A stretch of 64,000 bases of DNA. Origin: Solwaraspora sp. WMMA2056 (GTDB lineage Bacteria > Actinomycetota > Actinomycetes > Mycobacteriales > Micromonosporaceae). The stretch lies in the NCBI RefSeq assembly GCF_030345095.1, contig NZ_CP128360.1, positions 1,302,001 through 1,366,000 on the forward strand, written 5' to 3'. Numbering within the stretch: the stretch's first letter is position 1; every line of letters begins with the position of its first letter. This document shows positions 47,211 to 56,695 of this stretch, one piece after another. Below the pieces are notes generated by a model. That model was given only the letters and a program-made list of their open reading frames with translations, made no database searches and had not been told where the DNA came from. The translations under genes were made by a program, and so were the position numbers.

Positions 47211-48742
47211 ACGACTTTCCGTTCCTCTCGGTGCTGACCGTGGCGCCGCTGGTCGGCGCGCTCGTGGTGGCGCTCGTCCCGCGCCGCCAGGGGGAGCTGG
47301 CCAAGTGGCTGGCGCTCGGCTGGTCGGTGGCGGTGCTGGTGCTGTCACTGGTGATGTGGTTCGCCTTCTCCGCCGGTGGTGAGCGCTTCCAGTTCCGTGA
47401 GTCGTACCCGTGGATCCCCAACTGGGGGGTGAACTTCACCTTCGCCGCCGACGGCATCGCGCTGGTCATGCTGATGCTGATCGCCGTACTGGTGCCGTTG
47501 GTGATCCTCGCCTCCTGGCACGACGCGGAGGCGTCGAAGCGGTCGGTGCCGGTCTACTTCGGTCTGCTCCTGCTGCTCGAAGGCACGATGATCGGCGTCT
47601 TCGCGGCCGCCGACATCTTCCTGTTCTACGTGTTCTTCGAGGTCATGCTGGTGCCGATGTACTTCCTGATCGGCAGCTACGGCGGCCACCAGCGGCAGTA
47701 CGCGGCGGTCAAGTTCTTCCTCTACTCGCTGGTCGGCGGCCTGTTCATGCTGGCCGCCGTGATCGGCCTGTGGGTGGTCGGCGGGCAGACCTTCGACTGG
47801 CAGGCGCTCAGCCAGATCGACATGTCCACCGGCGTGGAGCGCTGGCTGTTCCTCGGCTTCTTCGTGGCGTTCGCGATCAAGGCACCGTTCTTCCCGTTCC
47901 ACACCTGGCTGCCCGACGCCGGTGGCGCCGCGCCGGCCGGCTCGGCCGCGCTGCTGGTCGGCGTGATGGACAAGGTCGGTACGTTCGGCATCCTGCGCTA
48001 CTGCCTGGGGCTGTTCCCGGAGGCGTCCCAGTGGTTCGCCCCCTGGGCGTTGACGCTGGCGGTGATCGGCATCATCTACGCCGCGCTGCTCGCGGTCGGC
48101 CAGAACGACCTGAAGCGACTGGTGTCGTACACCTCGATCTCGCACTTCGGGTTCATCGGCGTCGGCATCTTCGCGTTCACCACCCAGGCCGGCACCGGTG
48201 CGGTGCTCTACATGGTCAACCACGGGCTCGCCACCGGCCTGCTGTTCCTGGTCGTCGGCATGTTCGTGGCGCGGCGCGGATCCGCGCTGATCAGCGACTT
48301 CGGCGGTGCCGGGAAACTGGTCCCGGTGCTGGCCGGCGTCTTCTTCTTCGCCGGACTGGCGTCGCTGGCGCTGCCCGGCACCGCCCCGTTCATCTCCGAG
48401 TTCCTGGTGCTGATCGGCACCTTCTCGGTGAACAAGCCGGTCGCTGTGATCGCCACCCTCGGCATCATCCTGGCCGCCGCGTACGTGCTGTGGATGGTGC
48501 AGCGCACCACCCAGGGCACGCTCAATCCGGCGTTGACCGAGGTCGAGGCGATGAAGCGGGACATCACTCTGCGGGAGAAGATCGTGGTCGCCCCGCTGAT
48601 CGCGCTGATCCTGCTGTTCGGCTTCTACCCCAAGCCGTTGACCGACGTCATCAACCCGGCGATCGAGGCGACGTTGTCCGATGACGTCGGCAGGTCCGAC
48701 CCCGCCCCGACCGTGGGCGTTATTCAGGAGGCGGCCCGGTGA
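47207..48742 (+). CDS. nuoM: NADH-quinone oxidoreductase subunit M
   Basis: 511 residues, antiporter-like. FYVFFEVMLVPMYFLIG carries the channel glutamate, AFAIKAPFFPFHTWLPDA the lysine region, and YTSISHFGFIGVGIF the central broken helix. The GTG at 47207 overlaps the nuoL stop; a longer in-frame reading upstream is opposite nuoL coding and is rejected. Confidence 0.97.
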   Translation: MNDFPFLSVLTVAPLVGALVVALVPRRQGELAKWLALGWSVAVLVLSLVMWFAFSAGGERFQFRESYPWIPNWGVNFTFAADGIALVMLMLIAVLVPLVILASWHDAEASKRSVPVYFGLLLLLEGTMIGVFAAADIFLFYVFFEVMLVPMYFLIGSYGGHQRQYAAVKFFLYSLVGGLFMLAAVIGLWVVGGQTFDWQALSQIDMSTGVERWLFLGFFVAFAIKAPFFPFHTWLPDAGGAAPAGSAALLVGVMDKVGTFGILRYCLGLFPEASQWFAPWALTLAVIGIIYAALLAVGQNDLKRLVSYTSISHFGFIGVGIFAFTTQAGTGAVLYMVNHGLATGLLFLVVGMFVARRGSALISDFGGAGKLVPVLAGVFFFAGLASLALPGTAPFISEFLVLIGTFSVNKPVAVIATLGIILAAAYVLWMVQRTTQGTLNPALTEVEAMKRDITLREKIVVAPLIALILLFGFYPKPLTDVINPAIEATLSDDVGRSDPAPTVGVIQEAAR

Positions 48743-50295
48743 GCGACATTTCGTTCCCCGAGATCAGCTACGCGGCGATCGCGCCGATGCTGATCCTGTT
48801 CGGCGCGGCGATGGTCGGCGTGCTGGTCGAGGCGTTCGTGCCCCGGTCGGTACGCAACCCGGTGCAGCTGGTGCTCACCCTTGCCAGCATGGTCGCCGCC
48901 CTGGTGGCGGTCGTCATGCAGGGCGGCACCCGGACGGTGACCGCCGGCGAGGCGATCGCGGTCGACGGCCCGACGCTGTTCCTGCAGGGGGCGATCCTGG
49001 TCCTCGGGGTGATGGCGATGCTGCTGATCGGCGAACGGTCGCTGGAGACCGGCGGCGCCTTCGTCGCGCAGGCGGCGATCGTGGTCAACTCGCCGGAGGA
49101 CCGTAGGCAGGCGGCCGGCCGGGGTGGCGCGACCGAGGTCTACCCGCTGGCGTTGTTCGCCATCGCCGGCATGCTGCTGTTCGTCGCGGCCAACGACCTG
49201 CTGACGATGTTCATCGCCCTGGAAGCCTTCTCGCTGCCGCTGTACCTGCTCTGCGCGTTGGCCCGCCGTCGGCGGCTGCTCAGCCAGGAAGCCGCCCTGA
49301 AGTACTTCATGCTCGGCGCCTACTCGTCGGCGTTCTTCCTGTTCGGGCTGGCGCTGACCTACGGCTTCACCTCCGGCGTGGACAGCCCGACCGGACCGGG
49401 GGTCGACTTCGCCACCATCCGTACGGCGGTGGAGACCTCCAACGCCAGCCCGGTGCTGCTCTTCGCCGGCATCGCGTTGATCTCCGTCGGGCTGCTGTTC
49501 AAGGCGACCGCGGCGCCGTTCCACGTCTGGGCACCGGACGTCTACCAGGGCGCGCCGACCCCGGTCACCGGCTTCATGGCCGCCTGCACCAAGGTCGCCG
49601 CGTTCGGCGCGCTGCTGCGGGTGCTGCACGTGGCCTTCTACGGGGCCGCCTGGGACTTCACCCCGGTGCTGGGCGTGATCGCCATCCTGACCATGCTGGT
49701 CGGGGCGATCATGGCGGTCACCCAGACCGACATCAAGCGGCTGCTGGCGTACTCGTCGGTGGCCAACGCCGGCTACCTGCTGGTGGGTGTGCTGTCGCTG
49801 TCCGCCGAGGGCCTGGCCAGCACGATGTTCTACCTGGTGGCGTACGGCTTCATCGTCATCGCGGCGTTCGCCGTGGTGACCCTGGTCCGCGACGACGAGG
49901 GTGAGGCCACCCACCTGTCCCGCTGGGCCGGGCTGGGCCGCCGGTCGCCACTGTTCGCCGGGATCTTCACCTTCATCCTGCTGGCGTTCGCCGGAATCCC
50001 GCTGACCAGCGGGTTCACCAGCAAGTTCGCGGTGTTCGGGGCGGCGGTCGGGGACGGTCAGGTCTGGCTGGTGATCGCCGGTGTGGTGACCAGCATGATT
50101 CTCGCCTTCCCGTACCTGCGGGTGGTGGTGATGATGTGGCTGAGTGAGCCGAGCGAGACCACCCCGACGGTGGTGATCCCCGGGGCGCTGACCTCGGCGG
50201 CGCTGATGATCGGCGTACTGGCCACGCTGCTGCTCGGGGTCGCGCCGGGCGCACTGCTGGATCTCACCAGCAACGCCGCCGAGTTTGTCCGATGA
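48739..50295 (+). CDS. nuoN: NADH-quinone oxidoreductase subunit N
   Basis: 518 residues, the third antiporter-like subunit. FIALEAFSLPLYLLCAL contains the conserved glutamate, FKATAAPFHVWAPDVYQGAPTPV the lysine region, and YSSVANAGYLLVGV the central helix. GTG start overlapping nuoM. It closes a complete, canonical-order nuoA-N operon with no gene lost or inserted. Confidence 0.97.
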   Translation: MSDISFPEISYAAIAPMLILFGAAMVGVLVEAFVPRSVRNPVQLVLTLASMVAALVAVVMQGGTRTVTAGEAIAVDGPTLFLQGAILVLGVMAMLLIGERSLETGGAFVAQAAIVVNSPEDRRQAAGRGGATEVYPLALFAIAGMLLFVAANDLLTMFIALEAFSLPLYLLCALARRRRLLSQEAALKYFMLGAYSSAFFLFGLALTYGFTSGVDSPTGPGVDFATIRTAVETSNASPVLLFAGIALISVGLLFKATAAPFHVWAPDVYQGAPTPVTGFMAACTKVAAFGALLRVLHVAFYGAAWDFTPVLGVIAILTMLVGAIMAVTQTDIKRLLAYSSVANAGYLLVGVLSLSAEGLASTMFYLVAYGFIVIAAFAVVTLVRDDEGEATHLSRWAGLGRRSPLFAGIFTFILLAFAGIPLTSGFTSKFAVFGAAVGDGQVWLVIAGVVTSMILAFPYLRVVVMMWLSEPSETTPTVVIPGALTSAALMIGVLATLLLGVAPGALLDLTSNAAEFVR

Positions 50296-50340
50296 GTCAC
50301 CTCACCCGCCCCCAACCTGGGCCGCACGGACCGCTGTGGC

Positions 50341-51399
50341 ATGGTTGGGGGTGTGGTGAGGACGGCTGACGGCAGCTCCATCGCGTCTGGCGGCGGGGCG
50401 GTGACCTCGATCGGGATCGACATCGTCGACCCGCGCTTGCAGGCGTCCGTCACCGGCATCATGGCGTCGGTCGAGGCCGAGTTGCGCGACAGTGTGTTCA
50501 GCGCCGATCCGTTCGTCACCGAGGCGGCCCGACACCTGGTCGAGGCCGGCGGCAAGCGGTTCCGGCCGCTGCTGGTGGCGCTCGGCGCGCATTTCGGCGA
50601 CCCGGACCGGCCGCTGGTGGTGCCGGCGGCGGTGGTGATGGAGCTCACTCACCTGGCGACGCTCTACCACGACGACGTGATGGACGAGGCCCCGGTGCGC
50701 CGGGGTGCGCCCAGCGCCAACTCCAGGTGGACCAACTCGGTGGCGATCCTGGTCGGCGACTACCTGTTCGCCCGGGCCGCCGATCTCGCCGCCGACCTGG
50801 GTATCGAGGCGGTCCGGCTGCAGGCCCGCACCTTCGCCCGGCTGGTGCACGGTCAGATCGCCGAGACCGTCGGTCCGCGCGACGGTGAACCGTCGGTCGA
50901 CCACTACCTGCAGGTGATCGGGGACAAAACAGGCTCGTTGATCGCGACGTCCGCCCGGTTCGGCGGCATGTTCGGCGGTGCGACGCCGACCCACGTCGAG
51001 GCCCTCGGCGGGTACGGCGAGATCATCGGCGTGGCGTTCCAGCTCTCCGACGACCTGCTCGACATCGCCTCCGAGTCGGCCCAGTCGGGCAAGACACCCG
51101 GCACCGACCTGCGGGAGGGGGTGCCGACCCTGCCGATGCTGTACGCCCTGGCCGACGACGACGGGGACGCCGCCTCCCGGCGGTTGCGGGAGATCCTGGC
51201 CGCCGGCCCGGTGACCGACGACGACCTGCACGCCGAAGCCCTTGGCCTGCTGCGCGAGTCGCCGGCGCTCAAGCGGGCCCGGGAGACCGTGCGCAGCTAC
51301 GCCGAGGAGGCGCGGTCCCGGCTGGCACCGCTGCCGGCGGGGCCGGCCCGGCAGGCGATGGAGTCCCTCTGCGACTTCATCGCCGACCGCACCAACTGA
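50341..51399 (+). CDS. Long-chain polyprenyl diphosphate synthase (menaquinone tail)
   Basis: 352 residues. The first aspartate-rich motif is DDVMD (111-115), with small residues before it, as in long-chain enzymes; the second is in FQLSDDLLD. GGKRFRP binds the homoallylic substrate. It follows nuoN by 45 bp on the same strand and most likely makes the octa- or nonaprenyl tail for menaquinone. GTG codons at 50353 and 50356 are alternative starts; the first ~20 residues are unconserved. Confidence 0.92.
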   Translation: MVGGVVRTADGSSIASGGGAVTSIGIDIVDPRLQASVTGIMASVEAELRDSVFSADPFVTEAARHLVEAGGKRFRPLLVALGAHFGDPDRPLVVPAAVVMELTHLATLYHDDVMDEAPVRRGAPSANSRWTNSVAILVGDYLFARAADLAADLGIEAVRLQARTFARLVHGQIAETVGPRDGEPSVDHYLQVIGDKTGSLIATSARFGGMFGGATPTHVEALGGYGEIIGVAFQLSDDLLDIASESAQSGKTPGTDLREGVPTLPMLYALADDDGDAASRRLREILAAGPVTDDDLHAEALGLLRESPALKRARETVRSYAEEARSRLAPLPAGPARQAMESLCDFIADRTN

Positions 51400-51658
51400 C
51401 GAGGTCCGTACCGCCGACGGCCGGCTTGCCGGACGGTGTCGTCGGCGTAGCCTGGCAGTCGGATTTCCGCTGTCCAGGGGCGGTACGGCGAGGGCGGTGG
51501 GTGCTCCCATTTGCGAGGAGCTCAGGCCAGCCAATAGCATGAACCGTACGTGTCGGGCGCCACACCGATAGTCGCCATCTGGTGCCCCTGATTCGAAAGG
51601 GCATTCCACAGGCGGCTGTCTTTTCATATGGTGTAAGTCCCCGGCGGCGGAGGTGGTT

Positions 51659-52453
51659 GTGCGCGACCCCTTGGCGGAACCTTCGGACCTCATCCGGAGC
51701 GTTTCACGGGCACTTCGGGTGCTCGAAGCGGTCGGTCGTGCCCCGCGCGGACTGACCGTCAAACAGATTGCCCGGCGCTGCGAGCTGACCGTGGCCACCA
51801 CGTACCACCTGGTGCGCACCCTGGCGTACGAGGGTTATGTGATCCGTCGTGAGGACGGCACCTACATCGTGGGGCTCGAGGTCGCCGACCGGTACCGGGA
51901 ACTGGTGGCCGCGTTCCGTGGACCGCCGGCGGTGGGCGAGGCCCTGCGCCGGGCGGCCGTCGAGACCGGCTACAGCCACTATCTCGGCCGGTTCGTCGGC
52001 ACCCAGGTGGCCGTGACGGCCTCAGCGGACGGACTGCGGTCGCCGTACCTGGAGGACATGGTCCCCGGCTTCGACGAAGGCGCCCACGCGACCGCGCTCG
52101 GCAAGGCGCTGCTCGCCACCCTCACCCCCGATCAGCGGTTCCGCTACCTCAAGGAATTCGGCATGCGGCCGTTCACCTCGGCGACGATCACGACGATCGA
52201 GGGTTTCGAGGCCGACATCGCGGTCGGCGACCGGCGCGGTATGCATCTGGAGATCGGCCAGTACCGGCAGGGGGTGGCCTGCGCGGCGGTGATGGTCAAC
52301 GTCGACAAGGACGTCGAACGACGGGTCGCGATCGCGTGTGCGCTGCCGGCCGCCGAGATGATGACCTCGGCCCGGGTGGTCCGCGCGAAGCTGCTGACCG
52401 CCGCCCGGGCGGTCGCCGACGCGATGACCGCGCCGGAACAGCCGATGAACTGA
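51659..52453 (+). CDS. IclR-family transcriptional regulator
   Basis: About 264 residues. The N-terminal winged helix covers RSVSRALRVLEAVG to TVKQIARRCELTVATTYHLVRTL. The C-terminal effector domain includes GFDEGAHATALGKALLATL and the conserved later block. GTG 51659 is chosen because GGAGG ends 5 nt upstream; GTG 51653 overlaps that site. TATGGT (51627-51632) may be the -10. No adjacent catabolic gene reveals the effector. Confidence 0.9.
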   Translation: MRDPLAEPSDLIRSVSRALRVLEAVGRAPRGLTVKQIARRCELTVATTYHLVRTLAYEGYVIRREDGTYIVGLEVADRYRELVAAFRGPPAVGEALRRAAVETGYSHYLGRFVGTQVAVTASADGLRSPYLEDMVPGFDEGAHATALGKALLATLTPDQRFRYLKEFGMRPFTSATITTIEGFEADIAVGDRRGMHLEIGQYRQGVACAAVMVNVDKDVERRVAIACALPAAEMMTSARVVRAKLLTAARAVADAMTAPEQPMN

Positions 52454-52524
52454 GCTGTTTTCGCAGGACGTTGAACCGCCGGGCCGGCGGCTACGTGTCA
52501 AGAGGCGGAAGGGAAGGGCGCCTC

Positions 52525-53040
52525 TTGACCGACCAGGATTCACAACTGATGCGCGCGTTGCACGAAGAGCACGGCGACGCGCTCTTCGCCCATGCCCTGC
52601 GGCTGGCCGGCGGTGACCGCCAACGAGCCGAGGACCTGGTGCAGGAGACGCTGCTGCGGGCCTGGCGACACCCCGAGTCGCTGGACCCGGAGCGAGGCTC
52701 CGTACGGGCCTGGCTGTTCACCACGGCCCGCAACCTCGCCATCGACGCCTGGCGTCGACGCAGCGTACGGGTCGGGGAGGTCGTCACCGACGAGCTGCCG
52801 GAGCCACCGCCCGCGGTGGACGAGGCGGACCGCGCGGTGGAGGCGTGGACGGTGGCCGAGGCTCTCGGCCGGTTGTCCCCACCGCACCGCGAGGTGCTGA
52901 TCGAATGTTTCTACCGGGGTCGCTCGGTCTCCGAGGCGGCCGCCCGGCTCGGGGTGCCACCCGGGACCGTGAAGTCACGTACACATTACGCACTGCGCTC
53001 GCTACGGTTGGTGCTGGAGGAGATGGGGGTGACCCAGTGA
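52525..53040 (+). CDS. ECF RNA polymerase sigma factor (SigK/SigL-like)
   Basis: About 171 residues from TTG 52525 (AAGGG 6 nt upstream); an in-frame GTG at 52495 is an alternative. Region 2 is AHALRLAGGDRQRAEDLVQETLLRAWRHP with the promoter-melting stretch RAWLFTTARNLAIDAWR. Region 4 is LSPPHREVLIECFYRGRSVSEAAARLGVP. Its stop overlaps the GTG of the anti-sigma gene, so this is a sigma/anti-sigma pair. Target promoters are not identified. Confidence 0.9.
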   Translation: MTDQDSQLMRALHEEHGDALFAHALRLAGGDRQRAEDLVQETLLRAWRHPESLDPERGSVRAWLFTTARNLAIDAWRRRSVRVGEVVTDELPEPPPAVDEADRAVEAWTVAEALGRLSPPHREVLIECFYRGRSVSEAAARLGVPPGTVKSRTHYALRSLRLVLEEMGVTQ

Positions 53041-53726
53041 AGTGTGACTACGCGCACGACGACGGCGCGTACGTCCTGGGTGCCCTGTCCCCGTCGGAAC
53101 GTGCCGCGTACGAGCACCACCTCAGCGGATGTCCGAGCTGCCGGCAGGCGGTCGCCGAGATCGCCGTACTGCCGGGTCTGCTCGGCCGGCTCGACCCGGC
53201 GGGTTTCGAGCAGATCAGCGACCCACCGTCGGCCGGACCCCGGCTGGCGACGCTGGTCACCGCCGCCGGACAGGCCCGCCGCAAGGGCCGCCGGATGCGG
53301 CGCTGGCAGACCGCCGGCGCGACGTTGGCCGCCGCCGGACTCGCGATCGTGGTCGGTTTCGGGGTCGGCTGGGTCGGTGCCGGCGGTACGCCGGAGACCA
53401 ACCCCGGCACGCAGCTCACCGCGATGCAGCCGGTGGCGTCGCAGTTGCCGATCCACGCCGAGGTCGGCCTGCAGAAGGTCGCCAACGGCACCGAGGTGAC
53501 GATGCGATGCTGGTGGGAGCCGACCAATCCGGACGGTGAACCGATGAACTTCGAGCTGGTCGCCTACGACCGCGACGGCGCGAAGCAGCGGGTCGGTTCG
53601 TGGGCGGTGAGTCCCGGCGCGGAGATCGTCTTCACCGGTGCCACCCGGTTCGCCCAGACCGACCTGGAACGGCTGGAGCTGGTGCGGGCCGACGGATCGG
53701 CGATCCTGACCCACCAGGTCGGCTGA
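53037..53726 (+). CDS. Zinc-type transmembrane anti-sigma factor
   Basis: 229 residues. The N-terminal ZAS domain has the HxxxCxxC motif in HHLSGCPSC with an upstream cysteine/histidine (CDYAH). A helix at about 98-114 crosses the membrane and the extracellular domain of about 110 residues resembles RskA/RslA sensors. It should hold the ECF factor inactive until a signal is received outside. GTG start overlapping the sigma gene. The 3' end is within a 17-bp tandem repeat. Confidence 0.9.
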   Translation: MKCDYAHDDGAYVLGALSPSERAAYEHHLSGCPSCRQAVAEIAVLPGLLGRLDPAGFEQISDPPSAGPRLATLVTAAGQARRKGRRMRRWQTAGATLAAAGLAIVVGFGVGWVGAGGTPETNPGTQLTAMQPVASQLPIHAEVGLQKVANGTEVTMRCWWEPTNPDGEPMNFELVAYDRDGAKQRVGSWAVSPGAEIVFTGATRFAQTDLERLELVRADGSAILTHQVG

Positions 53727-53747
53727 GCCGCCAGGTCGGCTGAGCCG
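53714..53747 (+). repeat. 17-bp tandem duplication over the anti-sigma stop codon
   Basis: CCAGGTCGGCTGAGCCG occurs at 53714-53730 and again at 53731-53747 with a partial third copy after it. The first copy contains the stop TGA (53724-53726), so the repeat duplicates the gene's last codons outside the frame, as at the menG stop. Confidence 0.85.
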
Positions 53748-53764
53748 CCAGGCCGGGCCTGCGG

Positions 53765-54226
53765 TCAGCCGCCGAGGGCCGGATCGGCCGTCGGCGGTGC
53801 CGTCAGCTCCATCCAGCGGCCCGGCTCGGCCAGCGGGGCGAAGCCCAACGCGGCGTAGACGCCGTGCGCGTCCAGAGTGCCCAGCAGCAGCCGGCGTACG
53901 CCCCGTCGGGCCAGCTCGTCGCGGGCCGCCGCCACCAGCCGGCGGCCGAGTCCACGACCCCGTACCGACCGGTCGATGTAGACGTCACAGAGCCAGCCGA
54001 AGGTCGCCTGGTCGGTGACGACTCGGGCGAAACCGACCTGGCCACCGTCGCCGCCCCGGTACACGCCGAACACCAGTGAGTTGGCGATCGACCGGGCGAC
54101 CACCTCCCGGGGGCGGCCCAGCGCCCAGTACGCGTCAGTGGAGAGCCAGTCGTGGACCCGGTCGACGTCGACCCGGGTCGGGTCGTCGCAGATCTGATGG
54201 CCGTCCGCAAGCATGATCGACACCAT
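53765..54226 (-). CDS. GNAT-family N-acetyltransferase
   Basis: 153 residues from ATG 54226 (a TTG at 54274 would lengthen it). Motif A is VYIDRSVRGRGLGRRLVAAARDE, whose RGRGLGR loop binds acetyl-CoA; the later block LLGTLDAHGVYAALGF is typical of the compact acetyltransf_1 group. The N-terminus DPTRVDVDRVHDWLSTDAYW resembles small single-domain GNATs of unknown substrate. It is convergent with the anti-sigma gene. Confidence 0.88.
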   Translation of the reverse strand: MVSIMLADGHQICDDPTRVDVDRVHDWLSTDAYWALGRPREVVARSIANSLVFGVYRGGDGGQVGFARVVTDQATFGWLCDVYIDRSVRGRGLGRRLVAAARDELARRGVRRLLLGTLDAHGVYAALGFAPLAEPGRWMELTAPPTADPALGG

Positions 54227-54296
54227 CCGCCGACCGTAGGCCCCGGGCGACCGGCTGTCGTACGAGTTTCCCAACGGGTGACGCGATGTCCGGCGG

Positions 54297-54683
54297 TCAG
54301 TCCCGGTCCAGTACCAGCCCCAGCAGCCAGGTGACCACGCTGACGAACAGCGCGCCGAGCACGGCGGCCGGCCAGAACCCGTCGACCTGGAACGGCAGGT
54401 CCAGCTGCTCGGCGATGACCCCGGTCAGCAGGAACAGCAGTCCGTTCACGACGATCGCGATCAGGCCGAGCGTCAGCACGTAGAGGCCGCAGCCCAGGGT
54501 CTTGATGATCGGCTGCAGGATCGCGTTCACCAGACCGAAGATCACCGACACGAACAGCAACGTGACGATGCTTTCGCCGACCGCGTCGGTCTCCAGGCTG
54601 ATGCCGGGGATGACGAAGGTCGCGAGCCAGAACGCGAGCGCGGTGCTGCCGAGCCGAATGAGCAGGCTAGTCACGAAACCCAT
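54297..54683 (-). CDS. Phage-holin-4 superfamily small membrane protein
   Basis: 128 residues with four hydrophobic helices (about 7-25, 38-57, 65-88, 104-125) and the family phrase FGLVNAILQPIIKTLG. Members of this group (Phage_holin_4_2, DUF360-like) are widespread in non-phage contexts. No lysin or phage gene is near, so a prophage role is unlikely. It is divergent from eccB, 132 bp away. Confidence 0.82.
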   Translation of the reverse strand: MGFVTSLLIRLGSTALAFWLATFVIPGISLETDAVGESIVTLLFVSVIFGLVNAILQPIIKTLGCGLYVLTLGLIAIVVNGLLFLLTGVIAEQLDLPFQVDGFWPAAVLGALFVSVVTWLLGLVLDRD

Positions 54684-54815
54684 CCCCGGATCTTGCCATG
54701 ACGGCGGATCGCCGTACCGCCCCGCATCGTCGGTCGGCGATACGATCTCTCACCGTCGACCAACCGGTCACGCCGGGTTGTCGGCGCTGTCCCAGGTGGA
54801 GTGCGGAGGTGGGCG

Positions 54816-56207
54816 ATGGCATCGCGGCGGGAACTGCTGCGGTCGCACCGGTACGCGGGGAACCGGACGGTGGCCGCACTGGTGACCGGCGACGCCGATC
54901 CGGCCCAGCCGGTGCCGGGCGGTCGGGCCGGGACCGTGGCCCTGGCCGGCCTGCTGGCCGCCGTCATCGGAGTGGGCGGTGCGGCGGCGTACGGAGCGGT
55001 CGGCGGGTCGGCCCGGCAGGACTGGCGGGACGGTCGGGCGATCATCGTCGAGCGCGAGTCCGGTGTCCGGTACGTCTTCCGCGACGGACTGCTCCATCCG
55101 GTGCACAACTACAGTTCGGCGGCGCTGCTCGTGGCGAGCGCGCCGCCGCGCACCGTGCTGGTGTCCCGCGACGCGCTGCGGAGCGTGCCGCGTGGGGCAC
55201 TGCTGGGCATCCAGGGCGCTCCCGACTCGCTGCCGCAGCAGCAGGACCTGCTCGACGGCGCCTGGACGGTCTGCACGGGCACCACGCCGGCAGTGTCCGC
55301 CGCGACCGGCCCGCCGGCGTCGGTGGTCCAGGTCGGGGTCACGAGCGCGGCGAACCGCCCGCTGGGTGAGGACGGGCTGCTGGTCCAGACACCCGACGGC
55401 GCGGTCGCGCTGCTCTGGCGCGGCCGGCGGCACGGCGTACCGGAGCCGCAGCTGGTGCGCGGCGCGCTCGGCTGGGGGCAGCACCGGCCCCTGCCGGTCG
55501 CGACGGCGTTCCTGCGCGCGGTGCCGGCCGGTGCCGAGCTGGTCGGGCCGACGGTGCCCGGCGTCGGCGACCGGTCGTCCGGCGTACCGGGGGCCCGGGT
55601 CGGCGAGGTCTTCGTGGTGGCGACCCAGAGCGGATCGCGACAGTACGCGGTGGCGGTGCGCGATGGACTGGCGCAGATCACCCAGGTGCAGGCCGATCTG
55701 CTGCTCACCAGCCACGACCAGGCGGTGCCGACTCCGCTGACGCAGGGCAGGTTCCGTGCCCTTGCCGGTGCGGGGGACCTGACGCCGTCCGGGTCGGCGC
55801 CACCACCGGCGACCACACCGCGACTACGTGAAGCCGCGAAGGGTCGACTCTGCGTACGGATCGCCGCGCCGGACGCTCCGGTGGAGATCGACCTGGATCC
55901 GTCGGGGCCGTCGGGGCCGGCGGCCGGTGGGGTGCAGGTGCCACCCGGCCGCGCGGCGCTCGTCCGGGCGGTCTCGGCAGGCGACGGTACGGCGCCCGCC
56001 TCCGCGACCGCCTCCGCGCCAGCGCCCGCGCTGTCGCCGGCGCCGGTCAGCCTGGTCACCGAGACCGGGGTGCGGCACGAGGTCACCGATCCGGCGACGC
56101 TCGCGGTGCTCGGCTATCCCGACGCGGTGCCGGTACCGATGCCCGCCGACGTGGTCGGGCTGGTCCCGGCCGGCCCGGCGTTGGACGCGCGGGCCGCTCT
56201 CCGGTGA
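54816..56207 (+). CDS. eccB: Type VII secretion protein EccB
   Basis: 463 residues. A short cytoplasmic N-terminus (RRELLRSHRYAGNRTVAALV) precedes one membrane helix (about 43-66) and a large extracytoplasmic region of repeat-like beta units. Conserved EccB phrases are WTVC, SVVQVG-type blocks, FLRAVPAGAELV and YAVAVRDGLAQITQVQADLL. EccB is part of the ESX membrane complex. A GGAGGT site precedes the ATG at 54816. No other ecc component lies in the window. Confidence 0.9.
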   Translation: MASRRELLRSHRYAGNRTVAALVTGDADPAQPVPGGRAGTVALAGLLAAVIGVGGAAAYGAVGGSARQDWRDGRAIIVERESGVRYVFRDGLLHPVHNYSSAALLVASAPPRTVLVSRDALRSVPRGALLGIQGAPDSLPQQQDLLDGAWTVCTGTTPAVSAATGPPASVVQVGVTSAANRPLGEDGLLVQTPDGAVALLWRGRRHGVPEPQLVRGALGWGQHRPLPVATAFLRAVPAGAELVGPTVPGVGDRSSGVPGARVGEVFVVATQSGSRQYAVAVRDGLAQITQVQADLLLTSHDQAVPTPLTQGRFRALAGAGDLTPSGSAPPPATTPRLREAAKGRLCVRIAAPDAPVEIDLDPSGPSGPAAGGVQVPPGRAALVRAVSAGDGTAPASATASAPAPALSPAPVSLVTETGVRHEVTDPATLAVLGYPDAVPVPMPADVVGLVPAGPALDARAALR

Positions 56208-56316
56208 CGGCCCGCAGCGGCAGCGGGCGGCACGTCATCCACAGCGGACGGGTTCGGGGCAGCGCCGGGGGGCCGGCCCGGCTACGTTCGTCGGTGAGGG
56301 TGACGGCAGGCGAGAC

Positions 56317-56649
56317 ATGACGGGTGGTCAGATGTCGCAGACACAGGTCGATCCGGCGGCGATGCAGCAGGTCGCCGCCCGGTTCGAGCAGACCGACGAG
56401 GAGCTGCAGGCGATGTTGCGCGGGCTGCTGCAGCGCCTCGAGTCGGTGCGCAGCGCCTGGCGGGGCGCCGGCGGCCGATCGTTTGAGCAGGTCAAGACGG
56501 CGTGGGCGCAGGAGCAGGCGGCCCTGCACCGGGCGCTGCGCGAGACGGCGGGTGCGGTGCGCGGCGCGGGCGTGCACTATCGCGGCACCGACACGGCCGC
56601 CGCCGACCGGGTCGCGGCCGTCGCCCGACGCATCGAGCTGCCGCTGTGA
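56317..56649 (+). CDS. WXG100 family protein (Esx-like)
   Basis: 110 residues, helix-turn-helix hairpin with WRGAGG as the WXG turn (about 50). ATG 56332 is a second possible start. An amphipathic helix of about 35 residues flanks the turn on each side. It lies 47 bp before a second WXG100 gene, as in EsxB/EsxA pairs, and would be a substrate of an ESX system. Confidence 0.87.
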   Translation: MTGGQMSQTQVDPAAMQQVAARFEQTDEELQAMLRGLLQRLESVRSAWRGAGGRSFEQVKTAWAQEQAALHRALRETAGAVRGAGVHYRGTDTAAADRVAAVARRIELPL

Positions 56650-56695
56650 GCCGAGGTGTGCCGGTTCCGGGTGCCGGCGGGTCGGTGGTGACCCG

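Noticed and set aside
54297-54683. Prophage holin
   Set aside because: The protein belongs to the holin-4 superfamily by sequence, but no other phage gene is present; such proteins are common chromosomal genes.
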